Shown here piece by piece: positions 1 through 11,751 of a stretch of 64,000 nucleotides of DNA. The stretch lies in NCBI GenBank assembly GCA_964020975.1, contig CAXHWN010002376.1, forward strand, positions 1 through 64,000, in the 5' to 3' direction. Origin of the DNA: Hermodice carunculata (taxonomy: Eukaryota; Annelida; Polychaeta; Eunicida; Amphinomidae). The position numbers were made by a program, and so were the translations under genes. Under the pieces are notes generated by a model. That model was given only the letters and a program-made list of their open reading frames with translations. It was not told where the DNA came from and did not search any database. Numbering within the stretch: the stretch's first letter is position 1; each line of letters starts with the position of its first letter.

Positions 1-467
1 CAAGATCTTTTTTGAATGTCCCCAAACATTGTCGCAGAAGTCTGTACCCACTGTGTGTTTCTGTTTAGAACCTGCACATATATATTACTATGCAAACAAA
101 CCAGCGCACATAATCTCCCATATCTTTCCCTTTTGATAATGTTTTTCGTTCCCAATTCTCGATTGCCTAGATTATACTACCTGTCTGGGGAGTTATTGCT
201 AGTATGGGCTCTCTCCATTGATAAAATAAATCACTTCTAATTGACACACCTAAAAGCAGTGCCACCTTGTGAACACGATAAAGAAGCAGCAATCAGACAT
301 GGAATTTATTACACGAAAGCCCCTTCTTTTCGCGACTTTTGAAGTCAACAGAGCGCTTCATCGATTCTGGTGATTCTGTGAGGCAAATATACTCGAGATG
401 CGGAGATCTCGTCTCATTATGCTGACATTATTCTGCTGGACGTGTTTTTCAATGTAAAACTGTTATT
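1..467. other. No recognisable feature
   Basis: AT-rich sequence. Short open frames exist but show no protein-like composition, splice context or family similarity that I can recognise. Confidence 0.6.
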
Positions 468-669
468 AAGAAACAGTACTCACCAAAGGTCACTTAAGCT
501 GGTTTCCACGAACTGTCGGTGCTTTGCCAGATTAGCCATAAACTTTACTATGGATCCAGTTGCAATAGCACGCTGCTACATTGAGCCACAGGCACACTGG
601 TGTAGCACAGTGCTCCTGGTGGTGGCAATATGTACTAGCGCACAAGCGAGCATGCGCAATTCAGTTTCC
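468..669 (+). repeat. Left member of an inverted repeat pair
   Basis: About 200 bp that reappear in reverse complement at 10678-10890. Shared blocks include AGCTGGTTTCCAC, GGTGCTTTGCCA, ACATTGAGCC, CACTCCTGGTGG (one mismatch), TACTAG and CAATTCAGTTTCC. I estimate 70-75% identity by eye. The similarity stops near 669 on the inner side and near 468 on the outer side. It may be one end of a large element with long terminal inverted repeats, or one of two independent insertions of a small repeat in opposite orientation. Confidence 0.7.
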
Positions 670-2469
670 CACATTAATTAGGAGGGATCCAAATATGAGG
701 ATGGTTGGATGGGGAATTCTTGTGAACTATAGTAAGTACTGTTTCTTAATCAGTGATTTACGTTGAAAAACTTCATACCAAGGACAAAGTACAACATAGT
801 ACACCAATTAACCTCAGAAGATTCTACATCAAGAATTTCACACAAGAGAGCCATGTGCCTGAAAACCATCTTGGATTCCCGTTGTGCCCTTTATCAGAAC
901 CCATGTATTAGTCATCTCGATGTACTATAGGGCTATGCAGATTAAATAAAACTATCTAATTCCGTTAAATTAAGAGGCCTATGTAAGGCACACCCTAAGA
1001 CCAGTTGGAAGAGGATGTCAGGAAGCACTTGAGCACCAACAGCCGTGCCTCTACTTCTACCAAGTCTCATAGGTAGAACGACATAAAGGGATAATGGGAG
1101 TGCCATCTTAAGTTGGCCATAATATCCCCTACCAACATTTTAAGTAATGTGTCCCAAGTACCTTCACACACAAACTAATGTGTCAGGAGGCAGAGAATGC
1201 CCTAGTCTCATCAGCCTGCAGAGAATGAAGATGTGCCAGCTCTTTGTCCTACCTGACCATCTGGTAGGCCAAGGAAGTAATGTTCCTTATCCATCCTGCG
1301 ACAGTTTTTGATGACTGAGTCGGTTACTCTGTCTGCCTAAGAGGGAGAATAAAGGGGTTTTGCCCTGTTAATGAGGTTTGGTTCTACTCGAATAGAACAA
1401 GAGCAATCTAAAGGGAAAAGGGGCCCGATCTGGCTTTGACCTGAACATTGTTGTAGAAAGTGACTTAACCCACAAACCCATCAAAGGGGTTAAGGGTCAT
1501 GCCCCACTTGGGTCTTAAACACAAATCCCACACGCGGCCTTAGAAAAACATCCTTCCCACTTAGGCCAGAAGCAATAGACAAAAAGTAGAAAAATTAGTA
1601 GAAAGCTGATTTTTTGGGATAGGTGCAAAAAACCTTTTTGATAACCCCCATGTAAAGTTCACCAAGTTCACCCCTAAGGCATTTCCAAAATTCACGATGG
1701 CTGGCAAAGCAACAACCAAAAATAGATATAATTGAAAATCATCATTATATCTCGCCCAGAGACTTTAAAGCTTTTACTCGTGCCTTTATTATATTCTTAA
1801 CTGTAAAATGAATCAATTAAGGGCACAAAAAGTGAAAGAGAGCAGAACCTCTTCGCAAAAACTTATGATGGCTATCACCATAATCCACCACAGACAGACT
1901 CTCTGTGCTCCAATTATAATCTAGCAAGTATAGGGCCTATTGAATCATTTTAAATATTTATTGACATATCTTTGGAAATTAAGGATCTATTTTGGCTGTA
2001 TGAGTGCCAATTTAACAGCACTTGCCACCATCGACTCTGGGCAGCCTGTATGGAAAAGGACACAAAGTGGCAGTCACCTGCAAAAAATAATTAAAAGCAA
2101 AATTGTTCTCGACGGAACAAGATTATGATATGAACACTGTGTAAGCGTATTTTTTTTCTCTGTGTGTTCCATTTTATTTCATTCAAAAACTCCAAGATGG
2201 CCACCGTATCCTTTTGAAAGCTTAGAAATGAAATAAAATGGCAAAAACATACTGCCTGACATATGGATAGCTTGGCAACCTCAGGAACTAGGATTGCAGG
2301 TACATTTGCACTTGTCAGCACATCCATGCCATGTATGGTATGCTTCACAAAGCCTCAAACATGTTTCATTGCAATTTATTACACCAGTGCTTCCATAAGA
2401 TACCACTCAATTTATGACTGTTTCCATTTTATTCATTCTGCATGTCAACTTGGCGGGCATTTTTACAAG
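670..2469. other. No gene recognised; one hairpin inside
   Basis: Low-complexity-free, moderately AT-rich sequence between the left inverted repeat and the pseudogene. Apart from the inverted repeat at 2169-2241 I see no coding signal, RNA gene or repeat structure. Confidence 0.5.
2169..2241. repeat. Perfect 15-bp inverted repeat (hairpin)
   Basis: CCATTTTATTTCATT at 2169-2183 is the exact reverse complement of 2227-2241, with a 43-bp loop. It could be the remains of a tiny inverted-repeat element or a chance hairpin in AT-rich DNA. Confidence 0.75.
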
Positions 2470-5400
2470 TATAAGCGTAGCAAACAATGCACAGAAGAGA
2501 AAACACTGAGCCAGCCTTGACACATCCACACAATCTCCCGCATCCTGTCGTGTAGCCAGAAGACACCATTCTTATTACTTTCATGGAAGCAACAGGCTTA
2601 TCACTTTCAGCTGGAATTAGTGGTCCCTCCCTCTGTTGCCAACCCTAGTCTGTTGGAAGCAGCTCATTTCCTTGCAATTGCTGCACCATATGGTAATACA
2701 AAAATTTGAAATTTTGCAGCTGAGGATGTGGGTGGGAGAGACTCTAACTTAAATGTTCAAGATAAAGAAGATCTATTATCAGATCAGAAATACATTGTGT
2801 ACTGCTGCTTGAGTAGCTCCATGCAGTTTTAGGAGAAAAAGCTCACCAGCATGCGCAATTTGATCATGTGCACTATTTGGTTAAGAGAAGGAATCTAGGC
2901 AATCCCAGTTGTCACCATTGCCCAACAGAGCAAGGGCTTTTTTCTTACCCTGATTATAGAGAGCTGATACAGTGTCACAGCCTCTGATTGCATGTGCAAA
3001 CATTCAGTGACACTTTATGTCTTGGAAGGCTGTCTGAATTTCAGCAATGTTCTACATTTGCAAGGGGTGCCAACCAAAGAGCATATACAGATCCTCATCT
3101 GGGCTGGCCTGGCCAACCATCATGACCAATAAATCAGTATCAGTGCCTACTACAACAACAGGTACCCATTGTCTTTGTGCAGTGTGCATGGCAGATGATG
3201 CGATCAGCCAGTCTGCATCTGCAGTACTCTACATCACATTTACAACTTTGCTTTCAAATTTCTGAATCAGTTTGTGTATCAGACAGGCCTTGTTCTTGTT
3301 ATTGGCCAGATAATCCTTCTTGGGTACATTGGCGTTCCATTCCAACTCAAATAGGATGTCACTTGATGTTTTCTGTTATGCACAGCACTGTTGCTCAGCT
3401 GCTTTTGTTGAGGAATGATTTCCATATCCATCAAGTACCACAGCGGCCTCTTGCCCAAAATGCTCCAATACATATGACACATAATGGTCACAAACATTGT
3501 CATGTGTGGCATTAACAGGCCAGGGTAAAGAATGGAGGAGGTGGCCCCCATCAAGTAACAAATGAGTACCACTGGGAATTTGTATATGCACATTCACTTT
3601 TTACTTCAGGGTGGCTGCCAGAACTCTGTCTTTTTGGTCTTCCTCATAATACCTTTATCAAACAGTGGCACCAGCCTTTTAGCAAATTTACGACAGAGGT
3701 AGGCTTCTATCTCAGAACATTCTTCTATGGCACATGTCCCCCTCATAAAAAGTAATGTGCTATTCACATTCGTTTCAACTCCGTGCAACTTTTGTCATCA
3801 CTGATACTAGTAACTAGATCATTTCACTTCAACCTTATTTCACCATATGTCTTGCCAGTGATTTGCTGAGCTGCTTGGACACCAAAATAAAATCCATAGT
3901 CTGCATTAGCACCTTTTCCAGCTATGAAAACATTTGCTACATAAACCAGGGAGTTCAGATCTTCATATGAAAATGGAGGCTGTGCCTCTAACCAATGGAA
4001 AGATGTCCTGTAATCTTCTGCATCCCTTGCTGTGCTACTAGGATGCAAGTCCATGTGCTGCTCAGATATGTGACTCAACCCCTGCAAAACTTTCAAGAGC
4101 AGCACACAAAGGGACACAACTAGGCATGTCATTCAGCCACCTGGCCACAGCACAGTCTGTTATACCTCTACTATGAGCTAGACTTCCTGAAGTTTTAAGC
4201 ATTCGCATCAAATCCTGTTCAATCGTCTGATCACTAAAATTTCCACCACAAAATTTGTCGGATCTACCCTTTCTTATCAAAATCATTGTACTGCTCATGT
4301 GACATAATATCAATTAGGGATTTCATCTGCTCAATATAAAGATGTGAACATTTGGCATATGGAATATAACAGCTGCATGGAAGAATGGTATCATCTCACT
4401 GACTGTATGAACCTGTAAATCCAAATATATATAGCAGTTTGCTTGTATGAAATGTCGAGTGACAGGGACTTTTTTCAAATATTCGACCCATAGTTTGCCA
4501 GTTCTACTTTGAGTAGCAGCACTTTCCATCAAATGATCCATTCTTTGCATCACCTGTTGGACACAGCTCATTTCCATCAAATAATCCAGACTTTGCATCA
4601 GCTGTTGGACACAAGCCTCATTTTCTATACAAGCAGTGGGATATTCACCATTTAGTCGACCTTTATGCATCACCTGGAGGGGAGTACGATTCACACTACT
4701 GAGGAAACTGGATGTCTGCAGCAAAATTGACATGATGGCAGCTGATGCCACAAGATGTGCACACAATGCAAGAGCATATGCATGGCCTGTCACAATGTGG
4801 ATAACTGTATTGGGAGCATAAACAGTCTCTTACAAATAATCTAAGCCACTGCCACCCATTACATGTCCAAATGACCCAGGCCCTGCCTATAAGCAAGGAC
4901 AGCTGAACGTTGTGCCAAGCGTCTTATCCAGAGGCTTGGATAAGACGCTTGCACAACTTCAGCTGCCTTGCTATAGAGGGGCTGGTCAAATGTGACAGGA
5001 CAAGTTGCAAGTCCAATCTTTTCAGCCAACTTGCAAAACACAATGCAGAATAGATGGTATCCGGTTGTGATGGATCTTGGTGAACAAATAGCAGAATCTG
5101 AATTCTTCTTTTCTCATGATTGTCACCCCTGACAGCACATTGCATAAAGCCACTCCATGATGGGCACTGTGGCACAGAAATATCAAGAGAAAAACGTGGT
5201 AACCAGAGAGCACCCAAACATTTTGCCAATTTAAGGAGGGGTGGGTTTGGTTTTGGGGTACAAGGGGCCCAATTTTAATGGACTTGAACTGTAGAGAGGG
5301 TAGACTTTCTGTGCACTTTAATTGGCACTTGAGTAAACTGACCAGCTTGAATAGCTTTCTTATTAGATACTGGCAGTAATCAGTATCAAGTAGGTGCTTG

Positions 5401-5992
5401 CACAACTTTTCAAATTCGCATTGTTTTGTGACATTGACTGGTCTGCCAGGTTGTTTGCCATCACAAATATCGTTATTTGGCATTGGTTTGCCAGAATAAG
5501 ATTACTTGAATGTAATGGTGATACTTCAACCAAGAAGCAACAAGATCAATCTCATTTGAGATATTCAATTTGACAGCATCTCCCCAATCATTATTTCTCT
5601 CGTTAGCCTTTGCAATTATGTTTGAAGACATGTAGTTGTTATAACACCATGTGACCACACTCTATGACCACAGGGCATTCGTTTTACAGACAGTCCTATT
5701 TTATGTTAAACATAGCAGACAGAGAATGCAATTTAGGACAAAAAGACACACTGCCTGATTGCTCTTCTTAGCTTTCCCGTTTGTCCAGTGTAATGCTTAT
5801 ACTTTTTCCTCTAATATACTTTTTGCGACATTTGCCATGGACCCATATTGGCAACTGTGACCTTTTACTCTCAAACAGGCACTGAAACCCATGTTCTCTT
5901 GAGAGGCGTGCCTTTATAAGTCCCTCAAGACCCTTTTCACAAAACTCTTTATGGTCTGATGTAATCTCGCCACCACAGGTAAGAATACTACA
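2470..5992 (-). pseudogene. Decayed copy of a multicopy invertebrate gene with PIN/FEN-like segment and Cys-rich tail
   Basis: Translating the minus strand in shifting frames gives a continuous ~1,150-residue trail of one protein family that I know only as 'uncharacterised', present in many copies in invertebrate genomes. Landmarks in order: a Cys pair followed by GEITSDHKEFCEKGLEGL (~5985-5930); NERNNDWGDAVK (~5600); PSWSGFMQ (~5160); VTFDQPLYSKAAE (~4990); TGHAYALALCAHL (~4790); a FHAA segment (~4380); IEQDLMRMLKTSG (~4220); SEQHMDL (~4060); LDGGHLLHS and DGYGNHSSTKAAEQ (~3560-3380); VVVVGTDTDLLV (3125-3157), resembling the acidic core of PIN/FEN nucleases; GCDT-SALYNQGK (~2982-2944); and a Cys-rich end TGCGRLCGCVKAG (~2550-2510). 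No introns are seen and order is complete, so it looks like a full-length intronless copy. Several stops and frame changes show it is dead. Function of the family is unknown to me; its copy number suggests a mobile-element gene. Confidence 0.75.
4916..4951. repeat. Perfect 15-bp hairpin inside the pseudogene
   Basis: CAAGCGTCTTATCCA (4916-4930) is followed after 6 bases by its exact reverse complement (4937-4951). Both arms lie within the decayed reading frame just after the FDQPLY block, so the second arm looks like a local inverted duplication made after the gene was copied. Confidence 0.85.
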
Positions 5993-7110
5993 ATTTTTTT
6001 TGTACTGAGGGGACCTTCAACAAAGAGTAGCTTTTCAAGATGATTATAGGAATGACAGTTTCAACAAGTCTCATGGACTCAGTATGACAGAGGAATATCA
6101 AATAGTTATTATACCAAAAACAGCTCGACTACTGACACACCTGAACCTTCCAAAGAAGAAACGACAGTGTGTTCAATCTGTGGCGGGCACCTACCTATGA
6201 AGCTACACTTAACCATGTGACAAGGTGTGGTATTTGCTTAATGTGTGCACGTGATCAATGCTAAAAATGGATGACCTATTTACTTTACAAACACTGACAC
6301 AACAAAAGATGAAATTTCCATTGTGTAGTATTTGCACTTTGGTGGCTAAATGACGAAAAGCAAGTGTTTTCACATTTCATTAAAGCCAACTGTCTGGCTG
6401 TAGCCAATACTGTAACACATACTCATCCATGGTTAAGTGCATTTGTGATCAGCCCAGTCACACCTGATGTCAGCTCTGTAAAGTCACATGGATGGACTCA
6501 GAAGAAAGCCCTTTTAAGATGACATTTATCTTACAGCTTAAGGTCAAAAAAGTTTCAGATGTTTGTAAAAACAAATTAACACAACCAATATCGCAAATTT
6601 TGGTTGAAAGGGATGTTGACAGCAAAGCTACAGTTATAACAGTATTTTATGATGAATGTTGATGGCTGCCATATTGTATTGATGCTAATTAGCTAGCGTA
6701 ATAATGATATTTATAGCTAATTTAGACTTCACATATATTTGAAAGTACAAAATGACATAAAGAAATCACAGTTATAATGTCCGTATTTGACAAATTATCA
6801 AGACATTCAAGTATCTCCAAAGTTAACAGTTGCTGTGATGGCCATCCGCAATTTCACAAATGGCACAGGGTCAACTTGCTGAACTTTGCATGGGGGCTAT
6901 CAGGATGGGTTTCTACACCTACACTGACCAAAAAAATCAGCTTTCTAATTTTTACCTGCCTACTTTTGTCTAATGCTTCTGTACTAATCAGCAGACCAGC
7001 TGATTAGTATCTATCCAAGACATGAATCTCTCCCTGCATAGCACATGCTGATGACTAGAGCTAACAGGAAGAATGTCTTGAAGGTGAGAAAGTTAAAGTC
7101 AATCAGAGCC
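5993..7110. other. No gene recognised
   Basis: AT-rich spacer between the pseudogene and the retroelement fossil. No convincing coding, splice or repeat signal seen on either strand. Confidence 0.5.
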
Positions 7111-8530
7111 TTATCTTTTGGCTCGTGCAGAGGCTTTTTGAGAACCACCATACTGATGGCACCAGAGCAGGCTCGACTGGGCCACAGAGAACAACTTTTT
7201 TGACCTGATACCTCCTTGTTTGTTGATGCACACAGCTGTCATATGGTTGTCGCACATCACCAGGACATGCTTTTTTACAACCTGTGACCAAAACTGGACA
7301 TGGGCCTGACAATTTGCTGGTTGATGACAAACAACCTCCACAGAAAATGCCATCTGCCAAAGGCTGTCACAGATTCCAAATGTGCTCCACAGCCCTGCAG
7401 GGAGGCATTTGTCAAAGTCCCCTTGCTGCTGAATGGCACCAGGCACTGCACTGGTATAACAGTCACTCAGTGATACCACGAACTCAGAACCATTCAATTG
7501 TATGTCTGAATCTCAACACAAGAGATGTCTCATCAGATTCCAGCAATCTCAGAATCTGAGCTGGGTAGGCCTACAATGAGCCCCCTCCTGCGGGACCTAA
7601 GAGTCCATCAACATAAGCATCCCAATTAGATGCATCCACCGATGTGCTGACCAAGGAATAGCTGTGTCAGACAATCTTTCTCACAAAAGCATGGTCTGAG
7701 ATGTGAGCCTATTGGTTGGCAATAAACAGTAGTTGACTGCTGACCAAACCTTGACAGGTAGGTGGACAGGGATCACACACCAGTTGGATCAGAGAAGCTT
7801 CAGATGTTCTGTGCGCACGTTTAGGGGCATGGCACTGACTTCTGGCCATACATAGTCACCTTAACCAGAACCTTCCTAAACAGCCGCTTTCTCCATTTCT
7901 ACAGCATCTGCTGCTGCCCCTGGCCATATACCCAGCAGTAGTGGGCTGACAAAAGAAAGCCAACTGCATGGCCAACTTCAAATTCTACAGCAAAGTCATA
8001 CCAGAGACTTTTGCCACTTCAGCTTGGCCATATTATCAGCTTTCTCAGGGAGAGGGACAGTTCGATGGCCAAACAGCCCTGACCCACTGGATCTAGGGGC
8101 AGCTGAAAAGCATCTCTGCTCATAACTGTTGGAAGGGTGGCCACAGAGAGGAGCATATTCAGACGCATCAAGTTGACATTGGTGTCCATAGTGATGGCTC
8201 CACTGAGAAAGTAGCCCAGAATGAAGCCTCAAGACTGCTTGGGATGCAGACGGGTCTCAGCCTACCGCTTGTAGGATGCTGGTGTGGATGGTCCATCATG
8301 CTCCTTCTCAAGGAGACGCAACGTCCAACACCAGAAGTGGTCATGGAAGGAGCTTAAGATGGTCTTCACTCTTGCATCCTGTTTAAACCACAAGAAGGTT
8401 GACAGAGGCAGGTACATGGATTCCACCTCTTGGACGTCACAGTCCCTTAAGGAAACATTGACCATCTCAGGGGCAAAGTTATACACCAACCAGTTGGCCT
8501 TCTACAGCTCCAACCTTAACATTAGCTAAG
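7111..8530 (-). mobile_element. Fossil retrotransposon, reverse transcriptase/RNase H part (DIRS-like)
   Basis: Minus-strand frames at ~7500-7111 carry an RNase H remnant: a DAS-type block followed by GCGAHLESVTAFGRWHF, then a CDN-TAVCINKQGGIRS block, the pattern typical of DIRS-type (tyrosine-recombinase) retrotransposons. Farther upstream, to ~8530, weaker blocks fit the end of a reverse transcriptase. The element is old and heavily broken. Neither terminal repeats of its own nor a recombinase domain could be recognised. The GC-richer DNA up to ~10.6 kb may be its upstream half. Family assignment rests on the RNase H block alone, so a related LTR-type lineage is possible. Confidence 0.55.
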
Positions 8531-10677
8531 CCAACAGTTGTTTGTAGGCTAGGCCATCCCCAGAGGATACAACTTCCAGCACATCGGCCAAACCTGCCAG
8601 CTCCGAATAAAGTTCAGTGAAATTCTCAATCCAAAAAAACATAGATCAGCACCTCCAACATGGGCACAGTCCTGGGTTGTGTCTCTGCAGGCTGAAAAAC
8701 TGCCTCCCCAGGGAGGGTCTCCCACATGAAGCTGACATTTGCATGTAACAGTGCGCCTGACTTCTTGGTTTTCGAGCGACACAAGTCTCCAAGTGTACCA
8801 CCTACCTGACCGAAGCTGCCAACTGAAAGGAAGCCTTGAACCACTCAGCAGTTATAAAAAGTGGCTGCAACTAGGCCACCTTCTGCTCCCGTGCCAATCA
8901 GGAGAAGAGAAACCCTTCCTCTTCCACTTCAAAATCTGTGGGAGTCGCCAACACAGAGCCATACTGCATCTATACATCTCCTCACATGCCTAGAGTCTCT
9001 GCAGGCAGAATGCCTGACAGCAGCTCTGGAAGGAAGTTTGACTGCCACATCAACCTTCATTGGGGAAAGGGCAGACTGAGGAGATGTCATGTCCCAATGA
9101 CCTGTTCCGTGGAAGGCCTGGCACTGCAAAAAACACTCTGTGCTCACCCCTCCACCCTCTGGAATGGGGCATCCAAGCTAGAATGAGGCCTACACTTGGA
9201 ACACAAAGCACCTGAACCTAGGTTATGGTGCCATGCCAAACTTTTCCTTCTGGGAAAGGAGAAGCAGAACAGTGTAAGTGGCTCCTCTTTTTCTTCTTAT
9301 TCTTCTCCCTCGTGTGGTGCAAGCAAGCATGTCACAAGCAGGGAAAAGAGGCAGGGGGAGGCGGGAGAGCTCCTGAGAGGTCAACCCATCTCACCCATTA
9401 ATGTCACCCTCATAGAGTAGTGTTCTCCACCAAGGGCTACCATACAATTAAAGGCCTAGGCCTCTGAAGTCCGAGAACAAGCTACCATGGAGGACTTAAT
9501 GGGGCTTCCACCCTAACTGCACTAGCCACTTTGGGCCTGGGTGCAGCCACCCACAATGATGAATCGGTACTGCTCTCAAACGTAGGGTCAGTAATCTCAG
9601 AAGTGGCGGGACAGAAGATTCACAAAACTGCTACCCAAAGGCAGATGTGTACTCCAACCTATAAAACCATTCGCTGGCAAAGGAAAACATGGCCTCCATT
9701 TTGTCAAACAACATTTGGGCCAAGGTTTCCATATAGACAGCCAGGGAAGGAAACCATGATGGAGCAGTAGGGACCCATGATGACGAAGGCATCACACAAG
9801 ATGGACAGACTGTCCTGGCCAATTTCTTTCCCCCATCTTGGTTAAGGCATCACTTGAGCTCGGTCTACCACCCTGGCCGATTTCTTCCCCCCACCATGGT
9901 TGTGAATGTATGAGTACTAAGCATGGTTCCATCCTGTTGCAGCATTACCGATACGTACACATCAGCAGCACGAACATGCTGGGAGGGGCCATTCACCATG
10001 GATTTGCTCAAAGGAGTAGGGGTTGAAGTGGAGGGACCCTAGCACAGGGACACAACCACTTTCCATGGATAATCCTTGGTACGCCTCATATTCCCAAGGG
10101 AGCCTTGATTCAAGGACCATTCTGAGCCTGGCGGCAAGACCTTGCCTAATTGCCCCCCCCCCCCCAACCTGGCCTTGATATGGGGATGAGTTCCAGTCTG
10201 AGCCTGGCTGTGAGACCTGGCCAAACTGTTCTGTGAGGGCTCAAGCCTTGAATTGAAGACTAGTGTCCCCTACACAAGGCTCTGAGTCCTTGCGCTTTCA
10301 ATGTGCCTTCCCATGTTGGAGCCTTCATCTTGCTGACCTCACGTCTGCATGACGGACCTTCTGACACTGAGAAGGGGTCCAATATCACAAATGTTGCATG
10401 GATTCTCCTCAGTGCAGACCATGCCACTCCTGCGCATGCAAGAGTGAGATGCAGGATGGTTATCCCAGTATTTGATCTTGTATTGGTTGGTGTCCTCCAG
10501 ACTTCCAAAGCCATGTCTACATCCATATTCTGAACTAAGTAAAACTAGTGATAGGACCAGTTTTCCAGCAAACTTATTGACTATCACAAGGCAAGAGACG
10601 AAACAAGAAGAGCAAAAAGATTCAGAAAAAAGGGAGCTCCCAAACGTTACACTGCCACTGCAAACGGACGCTACAGC
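8531..10677. other. GC-richer stretch without a recognisable gene
   Basis: Visibly richer in G and C than the rest of the window and compositionally like the adjoining retroelement fossil, so it may be the upstream part of that element. A run of 13 C occurs near 10152-10164. I could not match any frame to a known protein. Confidence 0.4.
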
Positions 10678-10890
10678 AGGAAACTGAATTGTTCATGTTC
10701 GCTCACGCACTAGTACGAATTGCTGCCACCAGGAGTGCTGTGTCATGCCACAGTGCCTGGGGCTCAATGTGGCAGCATGGCACAGCACTGGGTTGATGGC
10801 AGATTTTATGGGAGCTGTGGCAAAGCACCTAAAGTATGTGGAAACCAGCTCAGACTGAAATTTGAATCAGGGTGTTGTACTGTGTTCTTA
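10678..10890 (-). repeat. Right member of the inverted repeat pair
   Basis: Reverse complement of 468-669 at roughly 70-75% identity. Alignment runs from AGGAAACTGAATTG at the inner edge to TGTGTTCTTAA at the outer edge. Together the two copies bracket ~10 kb holding the pseudogene and the retroelement fossil. Confidence 0.7.
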
Positions 10891-11579
10891 ATTTATATGT
10901 TACACCTTTGTTTCTAAAAATTTTGTAAGGTATTTTGTACAAATTTTGCCACATTTTATAATTTTTCATTTGTTTAAATATTATCATAGCTATTGATAAT
11001 ATATATGCAGGGAAAATAAACTGCCTTTCAATCCAAGATATCCATTTGCTTGAGATGTATGGATATCGTTGACAAAGATACTTTACCTACTATGACTTAT
11101 GTCTTTGATACTGATGCATGATTTCACATAGCCAAATGATAAAGATTTTACAGACCAACTAATAAACAGAAATTGCATATTATTGTGACCCAGATACTAA
11201 ACCCAATGATGTCGTCTTACTACACAATATTTGCTGTTCCTGTTTAAAAGGTGTGTGTGAGTGGGATTATAAGCAGATTGGGAACATCATCCTCTTCATA
11301 CTAAAATAATAATGTATGATGCACTGGTACTGGGAACACAAATCGTGGATTACTAGCCTGGACCTTCAAATGGGAACAGATTGAAAAATACAAAAAAAAA
11401 ATTATCCGATGTGCAGCGTGTGGCAAATACAATGCTCATGAAGAACCCTGATCTGAACTGGAACTTTTGAAATTAAAGATTTTTTTTGTTTAAAACATAC
11501 ACGTTACCTAAATGTTAAGAGACACACTTTATTGCAAAGTGTCACACATGTACAAACAAGAGCTGAATGATTTGGGTTA
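10891..11579. other. No recognisable feature
   Basis: AT-rich intergenic sequence; nothing recognised. Confidence 0.5.
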
Positions 11580-11749
11580 CACTGGAACCTTAAGTGACCA
11601 CCCATAGGACCTGTGAAATGGCCCAGTATGACAGGTGGTCCCTTGGGACAGGTCAAATTAAACTAAAATATGCTACTGGGGGATGTTGAGACTGGTCCTT
11701 TAGCACAGGAGTCCCTTAGCAGAGGTGGGCTCATAGCCAGGTTCTACTG
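11580..11749. mobile_element. 170-bp inverted-repeat element with TA target duplication (Tc1/mariner-pogo type MITE)
   Basis: Starts CACTGGAACCT and ends AGGTTCTACTG, imperfect inverted repeats (two mismatches in 11), flanked on both sides by TA (11578-11579 and 11750-11751). TA duplication and a CAGTRGAACCT terminus are typical of Tc1/mariner or pogo/Tigger elements. Too short to encode a transposase. Inside, 'AAGTGACCACC' and 'GGTGGTCCCTT' give a second, internal inverted pair. Confidence 0.7.
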
Positions 11750-11751
11750 TA

